A stretch of 64,000 nucleotides of DNA from Acidisoma sp. PAMC 29798 (GTDB lineage: Bacteria > Pseudomonadota > Alphaproteobacteria > Acetobacterales > Acetobacteraceae), in contig NZ_CP126994.1 of the NCBI RefSeq assembly GCF_030252425.1, positions 3,033,001 to 3,097,000 of the forward strand, given 5' to 3'. The notes under the pieces are model-generated. The model ran no database searches, had not been told where the DNA came from, and worked only from the letters and a program-made list of their open reading frames with translations. This document shows, piece by piece, positions 17,516-29,723 of the stretch. Position 1 is the first letter of the stretch. Every line of letters begins with the position of its first letter. The translations under genes were made by a program, and so were the position numbers.

Positions 17516-18873
17516 GTTTTGGAGGCCGTGTCCGCCTTTGGCCGCGCAGTCTTGGAACGCGAACCGCCTTTGTCGTGATCCTTGGCCTGGTGGTGGTGCA
17601 AACCCTGGGTCTGGGCATCCACACGCTGGACCGGAACGATCTGGTTCGCCTCGCCGCCGTCCGGGTCTTTACCTTCCGCGTCATGAGCGTCTACCGCGAT
17701 CTGGTCGAAACACCGGCGATCGATCGACCGGCGCGGCTTGGTCGCATTCCGCTGCCCACAGGGTTCGCCACCCGACTGACCGACGATATCACACCGCTAT
17801 TGGTCAATACCGTGCCGGCACCTCCGCCGATCCGGCACAGCATCCTGCTGAACATGGACAATTTCCCGCTGCCGCCGGAACTGCGCCCCCAGCACGTGCG
17901 AATCGTCGCTGACCCCGATACGCGCCGCCAGATCACCGCCATCCAGATGCCGGACAATAGCTGGCTCGTCATTTCCAGCCGCCTTCCCCGCCCCGATGCT
18001 TTGGAGGGGGTGGAGTTCCTAGTCGCCTTCCTGCTCATGACGGTGCTGGCCGCCGCCCTTATCGTTTGGGCGGTGCGACGATTGACGGCGCCGGTGCGCA
18101 CGCTCGCGGCCGCCGCCGAGCGCTTGGGCAGGGACGTGAATGCGCCACCCTTGCCGGAAGACGGCCCGTCCGAAATCGCGGCGGCAGCAGCGGCCTTCAA
18201 CACCATGGCCGCGCGCATCCGCCGCTTCGTCGATGATCGCACGCTGCTGCTGACGGCCATCGGCCATGACCTGCGGACGCCCATCACGCGGATGCGGCTG
18301 CGCGCCGAGTTCATGGAGGATGACGAGCAAAGAGCGAAGATGCTCGGCGATCTCGACGAGATGGAATCCATGGTCTCCGCCACGCTGACCTTCGGTCGCA
18401 TCGCGGCATCCAACGAACCGCTGTCGCCCATCGACCTCGCGGAATTGCTGCGAACGGTGTTGGACGAGGCGGGTGACGCCTCGCCCGACTTCGCCGACAA
18501 GCTCAGTTACAGCGGCCCCGATCATTGGACTGCGCGTGTCCGGCCACAGGCGATGAAACGTGCCCTGACCAATCTCATCAGCAATGCCATCAAATACGGC
18601 GATGGTGCCGAGGTGCGGCTGATCACCGCGACGGGTCAGGGCGCGATGTTGCGGATCGAAGTGGCCGACAATGGTCCGGGCATTCCGCCGGAGCATATGG
18701 AGCGCGTCATGCAGCCCTTCCAACGGCTGGAGACGAGCCGAAACAGGGAGACGGGGGGCGTTGGCCTCGGCCTGCCCATCGCACGCGACATTGCCCGCGC
18801 CCATGGTGGCGATCTCGTGATCGCCAACCGGCCCGAGGGTGGCGCGCGGATGACACTGACGCTTCCAGTCTAA
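17512..18873 (+). CDS. EnvZ-type sensor histidine kinase
   Basis: A 453-residue inner-membrane kinase paired with the upstream regulator. Transmembrane helix 1 (AFVVILGLVVVQTLGLGI) is near residue 20 and helix 2 (FLVAFLLMTVLAAALIVWAV) near residue 170, with a periplasmic sensor region of about 120 residues between. HAMP follows (RRLTAPVRTLAAAAERLG). The phospho-acceptor histidine is in IGHDLRTPITR, and the ATPase domain has the N box (NLISNAIKYG), DNGPGIP and GGVGLGLPIARDIARAHGG. The stimulus is unknown. Confidence 0.93.
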   Translation: MSFGGRVRLWPRSLGTRTAFVVILGLVVVQTLGLGIHTLDRNDLVRLAAVRVFTFRVMSVYRDLVETPAIDRPARLGRIPLPTGFATRLTDDITPLLVNTVPAPPPIRHSILLNMDNFPLPPELRPQHVRIVADPDTRRQITAIQMPDNSWLVISSRLPRPDALEGVEFLVAFLLMTVLAAALIVWAVRRLTAPVRTLAAAAERLGRDVNAPPLPEDGPSEIAAAAAAFNTMAARIRRFVDDRTLLLTAIGHDLRTPITRMRLRAEFMEDDEQRAKMLGDLDEMESMVSATLTFGRIAASNEPLSPIDLAELLRTVLDEAGDASPDFADKLSYSGPDHWTARVRPQAMKRALTNLISNAIKYGDGAEVRLITATGQGAMLRIEVADNGPGIPPEHMERVMQPFQRLETSRNRETGGVGLGLPIARDIARAHGGDLVIANRPEGGARMTLTLPV

Positions 18874-18885
18874 AGGATGGGGCTG

Positions 18886-19971
18886 ATGCGCCGGCTGCTC
18901 GTTTACCGGGACGTGATCCTGCCGGCGTCAGAGACGGAATTCATGCGCCGGCAGTATCTGGGCTTCTCGCACCTGCAACCGCTGTGGATCGGTCGCCGGA
19001 TCACGGAAGCCGCCAAGAGCCTGGAGGTTCTTCGCCTCGGCGGTGACGGGATTTCTGGCCCCGCGCGGCGGGTGCTGTTTAAGGAGACGGGCGTCGTCCC
19101 CGATAGAGCGGCTTTGGCGACCCTGCGCCCGGTTGCCATCCATGCGCAGTTCGGGCGCGGCGGTGCGTTTGCCCTGCCGATCGCGCGGGCTTTGAACATC
19201 CCCCTCGCCGTCACCTTCCATGGCGGTGACGCCCACAAGGACACACATTATCGGCGCTTTCCGCCGGGCGTTTTCGCGCGCCGCCTGCCGGCGCTGATGG
19301 CAGAGGCACGGGTTTTCATCTGCGTGTCCGACAGCGTGAAGGCGCGGCTGATCGACCGCGGTTTTCCTGTCGAAAAGCTCGTGGTTATCCCCATTGGAAC
19401 AGAGATTCCCTCCGCACCGCTGTCCGTGCGCCTGGGCGAGTCGTTGCTGTTCGTCGGTCGTTTCGTCGAGAAAAAGGGGCTTTCGGTCCTGATCGCCGCT
19501 CTTAAGCGGCTTCAGGCAGAAGGGCGCGCGCCGGAAGCGGTGATCGTCGGCGATGGACCGCTGGGGGATGCGATCCGCGCCGAGGCCGCGTCCCTTTCAG
19601 GTGTGCGTTTCCTTGGCTGGCAGCCGCCAGAGGCGGTCGCGGTTTTGATGCGGGAGGCTGGGCTTCTGGTTGTGCCAAGTCTGCGTGCGGCGGGCGGAGA
19701 CGCTGAGGGGCTACCGAGTGTTGCGGTGGAAGCCATGGCGCTGGGGCTTCCGGTGCTTGCCTCCGACGAGGCGGGGCTGGGCGGGGTCGCGGAGGCGATC
19801 GTGCCGGCGCGCGATGCGGGGGCGATGGCGACGGCGATTGCGGCGCTCATGGCTGATCCGGCGCGGCGCATGAGCTTGGGGGAGGCCGGCTATGCCCGCG
19901 CGCGGCAGGACTTCGATGCAAAGGTGCAGTCTGCACGGCTTGAGGCGGTGTTGGTGGGGTTGGTGTCTTAG
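18886..19971 (+). CDS. Glycosyltransferase family 4
   Basis: A 361-residue GT-B glycosyltransferase. The C-terminal donor-binding half is clear: LLFVGRFVEKKGLSVLI, VIVGDGPLGD, FLGWQPPEAV and the acidic DAEGLPSVAVEAMALGLPVLAS motif typical of GT4. The N-terminal half has AQFGRGGAFALPIARAL and FHGGDAH. ATG 18886 (MRRLLVY) has AAGGA eight bases upstream; ATG 18877 is also in frame. It follows the histidine kinase by 12 bases and may be read through from it. It probably contributes to surface polysaccharide assembly; donor and acceptor are unknown. Confidence 0.9.
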   Translation: MRRLLVYRDVILPASETEFMRRQYLGFSHLQPLWIGRRITEAAKSLEVLRLGGDGISGPARRVLFKETGVVPDRAALATLRPVAIHAQFGRGGAFALPIARALNIPLAVTFHGGDAHKDTHYRRFPPGVFARRLPALMAEARVFICVSDSVKARLIDRGFPVEKLVVIPIGTEIPSAPLSVRLGESLLFVGRFVEKKGLSVLIAALKRLQAEGRAPEAVIVGDGPLGDAIRAEAASLSGVRFLGWQPPEAVAVLMREAGLLVVPSLRAAGGDAEGLPSVAVEAMALGLPVLASDEAGLGGVAEAIVPARDAGAMATAIAALMADPARRMSLGEAGYARARQDFDAKVQSARLEAVLVGLVS

Positions 19972-20048
19972 ACCGACCATCTGACCCTGACCGCCGTCAC
20001 CCCTGCCCGTCATCCACCGTGATAAGTATCGACACCTGCATACCGAAG

Positions 20049-20067
20049 GGATATCTTAATGATATCC
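20049..20067. promoter_or_regulatory. Perfect inverted repeat before the mazEF-like module
   Basis: GGATATC (20049-20055) and GATATCC (20061-20067) are separated by TTAAT. The repeat ends just ahead of the ribosome site (GGAGG, 20071-20075) of the antitoxin gene, as expected for an autoregulatory toxin-antitoxin operator. Confidence 0.6.
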
Positions 20068-20080
20068 ATCGGAGGTCTTC

Positions 20081-20323
20081 GTGAACGTCCAATTGACGAA
20101 ATGGGGAAATAGTCTTGGGCTGCGCATCCCCAAATCCCTGGCCACGCGCTTCGGGCTCGTTGAAGGCGCGCAGTTAGAGATAGAGGCAGACGACGATCGG
20201 ATTGTCATTTCAATGCCTCGACCACGATACCGGATCGAGGACCTCGTCGCGGATCTCACGCATGAGGATTTGGCCGGTTCGTTCGACTGGGGACCCGACG
20301 AAGGGCGAGAGATTGTCGAGTAG
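20081..20323 (+). CDS. mazE: AbrB/MazE-family antitoxin
   Basis: An 80-residue swapped-hairpin DNA-binding protein. MNVQLTKWGNSLGLRIPKSLA is close to the MazE/SpoVT-AbrB signature, and the acidic C-terminal tail (DLAGSFDWGPDEGREIVE) would bind and neutralise the toxin. It starts at GTG 20081 with GGAGG six bases upstream. The toxin gene overlaps its 3' end by 11 bases. A perfect palindrome in front of it is a likely operator. Confidence 0.92.
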   Translation: MNVQLTKWGNSLGLRIPKSLATRFGLVEGAQLEIEADDDRIVISMPRPRYRIEDLVADLTHEDLAGSFDWGPDEGREIVE

Positions 20324-20669
20324 CGCGACGGCGGATCTCCAGGCAGGCGACCTTATTTGGATTGACTTCGATCCGCGCACAGGCCGGGAACAGAGTGGGC
20401 GGAGGCCCGCGCTGGTCATCTCACCCTCCGCGCTTTGGGAGGCATCCCGCTTCGCAATCGTATGCCCGATCACGTCGAAAGTCCGCCCTTTCGCATCGAG
20501 CGTTGTTTTGCCGGAGGGCTTGCCGTTGACGGGCGAGATTCTGACGAGCCAAGTACGCAGCGTCGATACCCTGGCGCGGCCCGTCACACCGCTCGGTGCC
20601 GCCGTCCCTGCTGCCACATTGGCGGAAGTCCGGGCAAAGCTTTCGGCGCTGCTCGGGATGGATGGCTAG
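20313..20669 (+). CDS. mazF: MazF/PemK-family toxin (endoribonuclease)
   Basis: A 118-residue type II toxin. GDLIWIDFDPRTGREQSGRRPALVIS is the family signature, followed by IVCPITSK and ILTSQVRSVDTLAR. Members cleave single-stranded mRNA at short motifs. No ATG precedes the conserved region closely; TTG 20313, inside the antitoxin's last codons, is the most economical start and gives an 11-base overlap. The upstream in-frame ATGs would add residues that overlap the antitoxin gene heavily. Confidence 0.9.
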   Translation: MSSSATADLQAGDLIWIDFDPRTGREQSGRRPALVISPSALWEASRFAIVCPITSKVRPFASSVVLPEGLPLTGEILTSQVRSVDTLARPVTPLGAAVPAATLAEVRAKLSALLGMDG

Positions 20670-20719
20670 GCAGGAGGCGCTGCTGGTGGCGTTACGCTGA
20701 GATGAGGAGAAAGTGTAGC

Positions 20720-20795
20720 GGCGGATAGCGCTTCGCTCATCCGCCCTACGACTAAGACATCATCGGTAGGGTGGATGAGCGAAGCGTTATCCACC
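20720..20795. repeat. Dispersed palindromic repeat, copy 3
   Basis: Left arm GGCGGATAGCGCTTCGCTCA then TCCGCCCTACG, 17-base spacer, right arm GTAGGGTGGATGAGCGAAGC then GTTATCCACC. It sits between the convergent mazF and FMN reductase genes, the same kind of 3'-end location as copy 2. Confidence 0.85.
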
Positions 20796-20821
20796 ATCTC
20801 AGCATCGTCCGCTAAGCATGG

Positions 20822-21412
20822 CTAATACGGCGTGCCTTCCGCCTTCTGCCGCTTCAGCGCGCGGGCATACCAGGCGAATTCGTCCAGGAACCGGTCAAGC
20901 CCACGCGGACCGGCGGTGCCCTGGGGTTTGCCGTCCTCGTCCAAGGCACCCGTGATGCGCGGGATCGGCAGAATGCCCGGGATGCTCGACATGCCGAGTT
21001 CGGCGAGCGTCATCCGCAATTGCATCGCCGCGCGCACGCCGCCGAACTGGCCCGCCGAATAACAGACGATGCCGGAGGGCCGGAAGAAATACTCTTCCAG
21101 AAAATAATCGAGCAGGTTCTTCAGCGCCGGCGGGATGCCGTTATTGTATTCGCCGCTAACGATGAGGAAGCCGTCCGCACGGCGATAGAGCGTGGCCAGC
21201 GCTTCGAGGTTTTCCGGCGCCTCGCCCTTCGGATGCTCTTTATACATCCGGTCCAGCAGCGGTAAATCGAGTTCCATCGGATCGACGAGAACGGGCTCGT
21301 GGCCCAGCGCCTCCAACGCCGCGATGACATAGCGGGCGGCACGGATGCCGGCGCGGTCCCGACGGACGGAGCCAAGCAGAACGGGGACGGTCAGACGGTC
21401 GGTGTCAGGCAT
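20822..21412 (-). CDS. NADPH-dependent FMN reductase family protein
   Basis: A 196-residue flavodoxin-fold reductase. The FMN-phosphate loop is GSVRRDRAGIRAARY near the N-terminus, and the second flavin-contact motif is SGEYNNGIPPALKNLLDYF. The family includes chromate and quinone reductases and azoreductases, so the natural electron acceptor is open. The gene is separated by 42 bases from atpC downstream on the other side and is on the same strand as the ATP synthase operon, but whether it is read from that operon is uncertain. Confidence 0.9.
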   Translation of the reverse strand: MPDTDRLTVPVLLGSVRRDRAGIRAARYVIAALEALGHEPVLVDPMELDLPLLDRMYKEHPKGEAPENLEALATLYRRADGFLIVSGEYNNGIPPALKNLLDYFLEEYFFRPSGIVCYSAGQFGGVRAAMQLRMTLAELGMSSIPGILPIPRITGALDEDGKPQGTAGPRGLDRFLDEFAWYARALKRQKAEGTPY

Positions 21413-21454
21413 TGCTCTCTCCCGGTGTCGCGCCAGGAGAGATTAGACCAAAAC

Positions 21455-21868
21455 TCAGCCTTGCGCGGCGGCCGTATCGACGATCGCCTGGGCGACCTGC
21501 ACGCGCTCCATCAGCGGGACGAGACGATCGACCTGGCCGGCTTTATCGGCGTCCGACAACTCACGCAGCGCATCCTGAAGCTGCGTCTCGCCCTTCGCGC
21601 GATCGAGCAAGGCAGAGGGCTCGGCCGTATCGGCCAGCACCGTGCAGCGCTCTTCCGTAATCTCGGCGAAACCGCCGGTCACGAAGTACCGGGCAGTGAT
21701 CTGCTCGCCGGTGTAGAGAATTACCTCGCCGCCCCGCAACAGCACGATCATGCGGCTATGCTCGGGTAGCACGCCGATGTCGCCTTCCGAGGCCGGAATG
21801 ACGACCATATCGACGGACTCCGACACGAGCAGCTTCTCGGGGCTTACGATCTCTAGAGCGAGTGGCAC
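21455..21868 (-). CDS. atpC: ATP synthase F1 epsilon subunit
   Basis: A 137-residue central-stalk subunit at the end of the F1 operon. The N-terminal beta-barrel reads LALEIVSPEKLLVSESVDMVV, then ASEGDIGVLPEHSRMIVLLRGG and YFVTGGFAEI, all family landmarks. The C-terminal helical part is present but short. It links rotation to catalysis and can inhibit ATP hydrolysis. It is last in the order atpH-atpA-atpG-atpD-atpC, 26 bases after atpD. Confidence 0.96.
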   Translation of the reverse strand: MPLALEIVSPEKLLVSESVDMVVIPASEGDIGVLPEHSRMIVLLRGGEVILYTGEQITARYFVTGGFAEITEERCTVLADTAEPSALLDRAKGETQLQDALRELSDADKAGQVDRLVPLMERVQVAQAIVDTAAAQG

Positions 21869-21894
21869 GGGGCTTATCCTAGATCAGACCGAGT

Positions 21895-24235
<2,341 letters not shown>

Positions 24236-24256
24236 CGTTCAGTTCTTCCGCCGGCC

Positions 24257-25792
24257 TCAGGATACGAAGGAGTCGACAAGCTTGGTCACGAACTCCGTGA
24301 GCTTCTTGTCCACGTCCGGCTTGAACTCGCGGTCATTGCGAACCGAGTCGAGCAGGCCGGGCTCACGCGACTTCAGCTCAGCGATATAGTGGCGCTCGAA
24401 CTCCACCACCTTGGCGACGGGCACGCGGTCGATCAGACCACGCACGCCGGCGAAGATGACCACCGCTTCCTCTTCCACCGGCAGCGGGTGGAACTGCGGC
24501 TGCTTCAGCAACTCGGTCAGCCGCGCGCCTCGGGCCAGAAGTTTCTGGGTCGACGGGTCGAGGTCGGACGCGAACTGGCTGAAGGCCTGCATTTCGCGAT
24601 ACTGGGCGAGGTCCAGCTTGATGCGGCCGGAGACCTGCTTCATCGCCTTGATCTGCGCGGCGGACCCAACGCGGGAAACGCTGACGCCGACGTTCACGGC
24701 CGGGCGGATACCCTTGAAGAACAGCTCGGTCTCCAGGAAGATCTGGCCGTCCGTGATCGAGATCACGTTCGTCGGGATATAGGCCGAAACGTCACCCGCT
24801 TGGGTTTCGATCACCGGCAGCGCCGTGAGGCTGCCCGCGCCTTCGGCGTCCGACATTTTCGCGGCGCGCTCCAGCAAGCGGGAATGCAGGTAGAAGACGT
24901 CGCCCGGATAGGCCTCGCGGCCCGGCGGGCGGCGCAGCAGCAGCGACATTTGGCGGTAAGCCACGGCCTGCTTGGACAGATCGTCATAGGCGATCAGCGC
25001 ATGCATGCCGTTGTCGCGGAAATACTCGCCCATGGCGCAGGCGGTATAGGGCGCCAGGAACTGCAAGGGCGCCGGCTCGGACGCCGTGGCGGCGACGACG
25101 ATGGAATATTCCATCGCGCCATACTCTTCCAAGGTGCGGACGAGCTGCGCCACGGTCGAGCGCTTCTGGCCGATGGCGACATAGATGCAATAGAGCTTCT
25201 TGCTCTCGTCGCTGCCGGCGTTGATCGTCTTCTGATTGATGATGGTGTCGATGATGACAGCAGTCTTGCCGGTCTGACGATCACCGATGATCAGCTCGCG
25301 CTGGCCACGGCCGATCGGGATCAGGGCGTCGATCGACTTGATGCCGGTCTGCATGGGCTCATGCACCGACTTGCGGGGAATGATGCCCGGTGCCTTGACC
25401 TCGGCGCGGCGGCGCTGGGTCGTAGCAATCGGGCCGCGACCGTCGATCGGATTGCCGAGACCATCGACCACGCGGCCGAGCAATTCCTTGCCGACCGGAA
25501 CGTCCACGATGTCACCGGTGCGGACCACGGTGTCACCCTCGCGGATGCCGCTATCCTCGCCAAAGATCACCACGCCGACGCTGTCGGCGGCGAGGTTCAG
25601 GGCCATGCCCTTGAGGCCGACGCCGGGGAATTCCACCAGCTCGCCGGCCATCACATTCTGCAGCCCGAAGACCTGAGCGATGCCATCGCCGACGCTCAAC
25701 ACCTGGCCCGTCTCGGCCACGTTAGCGTCGGTGTCGAAGCTGGCGATCTGCTTCTTCAGGATCTCCGAGATCTCTGCCGGGCGGATCTCCAT
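24257..25792 (-). CDS. atpA: ATP synthase F1 alpha subunit
   Basis: A 511-residue non-catalytic nucleotide-binding subunit of F1. The P loop is [12 protein letters not shown] and the signature [17 protein letters not shown] is intact. The N-terminal segment ([13 protein letters not shown]) contacts the delta subunit. Its start codon is one base from the atpH stop, so translation is tightly coupled. Large open frames on the opposite strand of this gene are codon-bias artefacts. Confidence 0.99.
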   Translation of the reverse strand: MEIRPAEISEILKKQIASFDTDANVAETGQVLSVGDGIAQVFGLQNVMAGELVEFPGVGLKGMALNLAADSVGVVIFGEDSGIREGDTVVRTGDIVDVPVGKELLGRVVDGLGNPIDGRGPIATTQRRRAEVKAPGIIPRKSVHEPMQTGIKSIDALIPIGRGQRELIIGDRQTGKTAVIIDTIINQKTINAGSDESKKLYCIYVAIGQKRSTVAQLVRTLEEYGAMEYSIVVAATASEPAPLQFLAPYTACAMGEYFRDNGMHALIAYDDLSKQAVAYRQMSLLLRRPPGREAYPGDVFYLHSRLLERAAKMSDAEGAGSLTALPVIETQAGDVSAYIPTNVISITDGQIFLETELFFKGIRPAVNVGVSVSRVGSAAQIKAMKQVSGRIKLDLAQYREMQAFSQFASDLDPSTQKLLARGARLTELLKQPQFHPLPVEEEAVVIFAGVRGLIDRVPVAKVVEFERHYIAELKSREPGLLDSVRNDREFKPDVDKKLTEFVTKLVDSFVS

Positions 25793-25793
25793 G

Positions 25794-26363
25794 TCAGGCG
25801 GCTCCCTTCATCGCGTATTGCAGTCGCTGTAGGCGCGACTTCAGGCTGGTGTCATAGAGACGGGCGCCGAGTTTGACGACAAGCCCGCCGAGAAGAGACG
25901 GATCGACCGTCTCGGTAATGGCCACGCGCCCATAGCCCAATTCGGTCAGGCGGGCACGGAGCTGGGTGCGCTGGACATCGCTCAGCGGATGCGCCGAAGC
26001 GACCGCCGCCGCAATCACGCCGCGCTTCTCATCCACAAGGGCTGCGAAGCCGCGCACGATGGCACGCAAGAAAAACAGGCGGCGATTGACGGCCACGACG
26101 CCCACGAAATCCTGCACGATCTTGCCGAAGCCCTGGGATTGCAGAACGGCGCGTGCCGCCTTGGTCCCTTCCTCGGCATCGATCAACGGATTGGAGAGGA
26201 GGTTGCGGAAATCGGCGCTCTCGTCGATCAGACGACCCAGGGCGTCCATCTCCTCGATGACCCGGTCGAGGTCACCCGTCTCCTCCGCATAGGAATAGAG
26301 CGCGGTGGCATAGCGCCCCGCGAGGATCTGGTTTGGAGAATTCTTTGCGCCGCCCGAGGCCAC
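25794..26363 (-). CDS. atpH: ATP synthase F1 delta subunit
   Basis: A 189-residue peripheral-stalk subunit (OSCP family). The N-terminal [19 protein letters not shown] and the C-terminal [25 protein letters not shown] are diagnostic. It starts at GTG 26363 with AGGA just upstream. It is the first gene of the F1 operon; the 152 bases between it and priA should hold the promoter, although read-through from priA is possible. Confidence 0.96.
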   Translation of the reverse strand: MASGGAKNSPNQILAGRYATALYSYAEETGDLDRVIEEMDALGRLIDESADFRNLLSNPLIDAEEGTKAARAVLQSQGFGKIVQDFVGVVAVNRRLFFLRAIVRGFAALVDEKRGVIAAAVASAHPLSDVQRTQLRARLTELGYGRVAITETVDPSLLGGLVVKLGARLYDTSLKSRLQRLQYAMKGAA

Positions 26364-26515
26364 GTGTCCTACCCGTCATATGTTGCTCGCACATGTCGCC
26401 GCTGTTGCGACGGATTGCGAGACGCCTCTGTCTTCGTGGGGCGGACCTATCATAGGGGTTTGGGCGAAGCAACGGAGGACGGGCGGATTTGCAAGGCTCG
26501 ACCGTGCGTTAAGCG

Positions 26516-28702
26516 TCACAGGAAGCTCACGGGATCCACATCCACGTCCACGCGCACCGCCCTCGGCGCGGGAACCCGCGCCAGCCATTCGCGTAACAGT
26601 GGCTGCACCGCAATGTCCCGCCGGGTCTTGAGAAGCAGGCGCCGCCGGTGTCTTCCCCGCAGCATGGCGAGCGGCGCAGGCGCCGGGCCCAATACCTCGA
26701 TCCCCTCGCCATGGGGCGCCGCACGACCCAGCGCCGCCGCTACGCGATCGGTCTCCATGACATCCTCACCATAAATGATGAGCGCCGCCAAACGGCCGTA
26801 GGGCGGCCAGTGGCCCGGACGACGCGCCGCCGCCTCCGCCTCCATAAAGGCCGCGATATCGCCGCCGATGAGGGCCTTCATCACGGGATGCTCGGGCGAG
26901 AAGGTCTGCAACAGCACGCGGCCGGGCGCTTCCGCGCGCCCTGCCCGCCCCGCCACCTGATGCAGGAGCTGCAAGGTCCGCTCCCCAGCGCGGAGGTCAC
27001 CCCCGGCGAGGCCGAGATCGGCATCGACCACGCCGACGAGCGTCAGATGGGGGAAATGCCAGCCCTTGGCGACGATCTGGGTGCCGATGATGAGGTCGAC
27101 GGTACGATCCGTGATCGCCTGAGCAGCGCGCGCGGCGCCTTCGGGACCGCCGAGCGTGTCGCTCGCCATCACCAAAAGCCGCGCATCGGGGAATAGCAGC
27201 GCCGCTTCCTCGGTGATGCGCTCCACACCGGGACCCACCGCCGTTAGGCTGTCTTCGGTGTCGCAGGCCGGGCAGGCCTTCGGCACGCCTTCGGTATGGC
27301 CGCAATGGTGGCATTGCAGCAGCCGGCGGCGACGATGCTCGACCAGCCAGGCGGTGCAGTTCTTACAGGCGAATCGGTGTCCGCAATGGCGGCACAGCGT
27401 CAGCGGTGCATAGCCGCGACGGTTGAGAAACAGCATCGCCTGCTCGCCCCGCGCCAAGGTTTCGGCGATGGCATCGACCAGCGGCGGCGACAGGAAGCGC
27501 CCGCGCTCTGGCGGCGCCTTGCGCTGGTCGATGGCGATGACATCAGGCAGCGCCGCGCCGCCATGGCGGGATGGCAGGTTGAGGTGGCCGTAGCGCCCGG
27601 CTTCGACATTGGCGGTGGTCTCCAGGGACGGCGTGGCGGACACCAGCACGATCGGGGCGGTCTCCATACGGGCGCGGACCACCGCCATATCCCGCGCGTG
27701 GTAGATGACGCCCTCTTCTTGCTTGAAGGCGGTCTCGTGCTCCTCATCCACCACGATGAGGCCGAGTGCAGGGAAGGGCAGGAACAACGCAGACCGCGCG
27801 CCCACCACCACCGGCGCCTGGCCGGAGGCGACGGCCCGCCAGGTGCGGCGACGGACGGCGGGGCTGAGGTCGGAATGCCAGACCGCCGGTGCCACACCGA
27901 AACGGCGGGCGAAGCGATCGAGCCACTGCGCCGAGAGGGCGATTTCCGGCAACAGGATCAGGCTTTGCCGCCCTTGGCGCACGGCCTCGGCCACCGCCTC
28001 CAGATAGGTTTCGGTCTTGCCCGAGCCGGTGACGCCGTCGAGCAAAGTGACTGAGAAGGCGTGGTCGTGCACCGCCGCCGCAAGGGTGGTCGCGGCCTCG
28101 GCCTGCTGCGGCGACAGCGTCGGCGCGCCGGCATAATCCGGGTCGGGCCGCCCGAAGGCATCCGGCCGGGTGATCGCGACCGGACGCAGCAAGCCGCGAT
28201 CCGCCATGGCGCGGGCGACGCCGGGGCCGACGCCCGCTTCGCGAATCAGATCGGCGAGGCCCCGCGCGCGGCCATCGGCCAAAACCTCCAGCACGCGACG
28301 ACGCGCCGGGGTCAGCGACTCGGTCTCCACCATCCCCTCGGCGGGCAGCCATCCGGTGCCGAGGCGGGCGGGCGGCGCCACCAGCAAGGGGGCGCGAATC
28401 GCCATCGCCAGCACCTCACCGGGGGGCGACAGCGTGTAGGCGGCCACCCAGTCGATGAAGCGGCGCAAGGGCGCCGCGAGATGCGGCAGGCCCGGCGCGG
28501 GCGCCAGGGCTTTGAGCTTTCCTGGCGGCAGATCGGGGTCCGGCGCCGTGTCCCAGACCACGCCATGGACAGATTTGCCCTGGAGCGGAACCAAGACGAC
28601 GTCCCCCGGCGCGACATCCATTCCAGCAGGTCGACGGTAATCGAAAGGCGCGCCGAGCGGAAAGGGCAGCAGAACCGAGACGCGATCCGGCGCTCGCGTC
28701 AT
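26516..28702 (-). CDS. priA: Primosomal protein N' (PriA helicase)
   Basis: A 728-residue 3'-5' helicase that restarts stalled replication forks. Domains in order: N-terminal DNA-binding region ([17 protein letters not shown]), helicase lobe with Walker A ([15 protein letters not shown]) and DEEH box ([12 protein letters not shown]), a zinc-binding cluster with eight cysteines in CxxC pairs ([22 protein letters not shown]), and lobe 2 ([30 protein letters not shown]). The start is ATG 28702 (MTRAPDRV). It is divergent from the recombinase gene with only 27 bases between start codons, so their promoters must overlap. Confidence 0.97.
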   Translation of the reverse strand: MTRAPDRVSVLLPFPLGAPFDYRRPAGMDVAPGDVVLVPLQGKSVHGVVWDTAPDPDLPPGKLKALAPAPGLPHLAAPLRRFIDWVAAYTLSPPGEVLAMAIRAPLLVAPPARLGTGWLPAEGMVETESLTPARRRVLEVLADGRARGLADLIREAGVGPGVARAMADRGLLRPVAITRPDAFGRPDPDYAGAPTLSPQQAEAATTLAAAVHDHAFSVTLLDGVTGSGKTETYLEAVAEAVRQGRQSLILLPEIALSAQWLDRFARRFGVAPAVWHSDLSPAVRRRTWRAVASGQAPVVVGARSALFLPFPALGLIVVDEEHETAFKQEEGVIYHARDMAVVRARMETAPIVLVSATPSLETTANVEAGRYGHLNLPSRHGGAALPDVIAIDQRKAPPERGRFLSPPLVDAIAETLARGEQAMLFLNRRGYAPLTLCRHCGHRFACKNCTAWLVEHRRRRLLQCHHCGHTEGVPKACPACDTEDSLTAVGPGVERITEEAALLFPDARLLVMASDTLGGPEGAARAAQAITDRTVDLIIGTQIVAKGWHFPHLTLVGVVDADLGLAGGDLRAGERTLQLLHQVAGRAGRAEAPGRVLLQTFSPEHPVMKALIGGDIAAFMEAEAAARRPGHWPPYGRLAALIIYGEDVMETDRVAAALGRAAPHGEGIEVLGPAPAPLAMLRGRHRRRLLLKTRRDIAVQPLLREWLARVPAPRAVRVDVDVDPVSFL

Positions 28703-28729
28703 GGCGGGATCGTCCCTATTCTCGCCCTC

Positions 28730-29686
28730 ATGAGTGCTGACATCCCCGCTACCTACACGGCGGCGCGACCCGCTGCCACGGCGGAGGTCTCGCGACAGGC
28801 GTGGCTCGTCTGGCTCACCTCCGAACGTCGCGCCGCGCGGCTGACAGTGGAAACCTATGGCCGGGATCTGGCCGGGTTCCTCGGTTTCCTTACGCGTCAT
28901 CTCGGGGCCGAGCCGACTCTCGCCGACCTCGCTCGGCTGACGCCCGCCGACTTTCGTGGCTGGTTGGCGGAGGCGGCGGCGGACAATCTGAGCAATGCCA
29001 CCCGCGCCAAGAAGCTGTCGGCGGTCAAATCCTTCCTTCGTTATGTCGAGCGCGACCACGGCATCGCCGTGGCCGCCATCGGCCTGGTGGCGACACCCCG
29101 CGCGCGGAAGCCGCTGCCCCGTGCCCTCACCGTCATCGACGCCCGCGCCATCGCAACCGAAATCGGTGAAGTGTCGGATGTGGCGGCGCTGCAAGCGCGC
29201 GACACCGCGCTGTTCACGCTGCTCTATGGCTGCGGATTGCGGATCTCGGAGGCGCTGAGCCTCGATCGTGGCCAGGCACCGCTCCCCGGATCGGACGCAC
29301 CGCTGCGCGTGATGGGTAAGGGCGGCAAGACGCGAATCGTGCCGGTATTGCCCTTGGCGCGGGAAATGATGGCCCGCTGGGTCGCCCTGCACTGGCAACC
29401 GGCGGGAGACGCGCCGCTGTTCCTGGGCGCGCGCGGCAAGCGGCTGGACGCCGCGATCGCGCAAAAGAGCCTGCGCACCTTCCGGCGCCAGAACGGCCTG
29501 CCGGAACATGCGACACCCCATGCGCTGCGGCATTCCTTCGCCACCCATCTGCTGGCGCAGGGCGCCGATCTACGCGCCATCCAGGACCTGCTGGGCCATG
29601 CCAGCCTCTCCACCACCCAACGCTATACCGAAGTGGACACCGCGCAGCTCATGGCCGTGTGGCGCCGGTCCCACCCCCGCGCGTGA
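28730..29686 (+). CDS. xerC: Tyrosine recombinase, XerC-like
   Basis: A 318-residue site-specific recombinase of the size used for chromosome dimer resolution. The SAM-like N-terminal domain ([18 protein letters not shown]) is followed by the catalytic domain with all active residues visible: Arg in [10 protein letters not shown], Lys in GKGGKTR, HxxR in [12 protein letters not shown], His in [13 protein letters not shown] with its Tyr nucleophile. The start is ATG 28730 (MSADIPAT). XerC in alphaproteobacteria is commonly near priA and the F1 operon. Distinction from XerD rests on this context. Confidence 0.93.
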   Translation: MSADIPATYTAARPAATAEVSRQAWLVWLTSERRAARLTVETYGRDLAGFLGFLTRHLGAEPTLADLARLTPADFRGWLAEAAADNLSNATRAKKLSAVKSFLRYVERDHGIAVAAIGLVATPRARKPLPRALTVIDARAIATEIGEVSDVAALQARDTALFTLLYGCGLRISEALSLDRGQAPLPGSDAPLRVMGKGGKTRIVPVLPLAREMMARWVALHWQPAGDAPLFLGARGKRLDAAIAQKSLRTFRRQNGLPEHATPHALRHSFATHLLAQGADLRAIQDLLGHASLSTTQRYTEVDTAQLMAVWRRSHPRA

Positions 29687-29723
29687 CCTTGAACGCCGCC
29701 CGCCACCCTGGCATTGCGATCGC

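Noticed and set aside
28730-29686. Integrase of a mobile element
   Set aside because: The recombinase has XerC length and context (priA, F1 operon) with no attachment site, tRNA or phage genes nearby.
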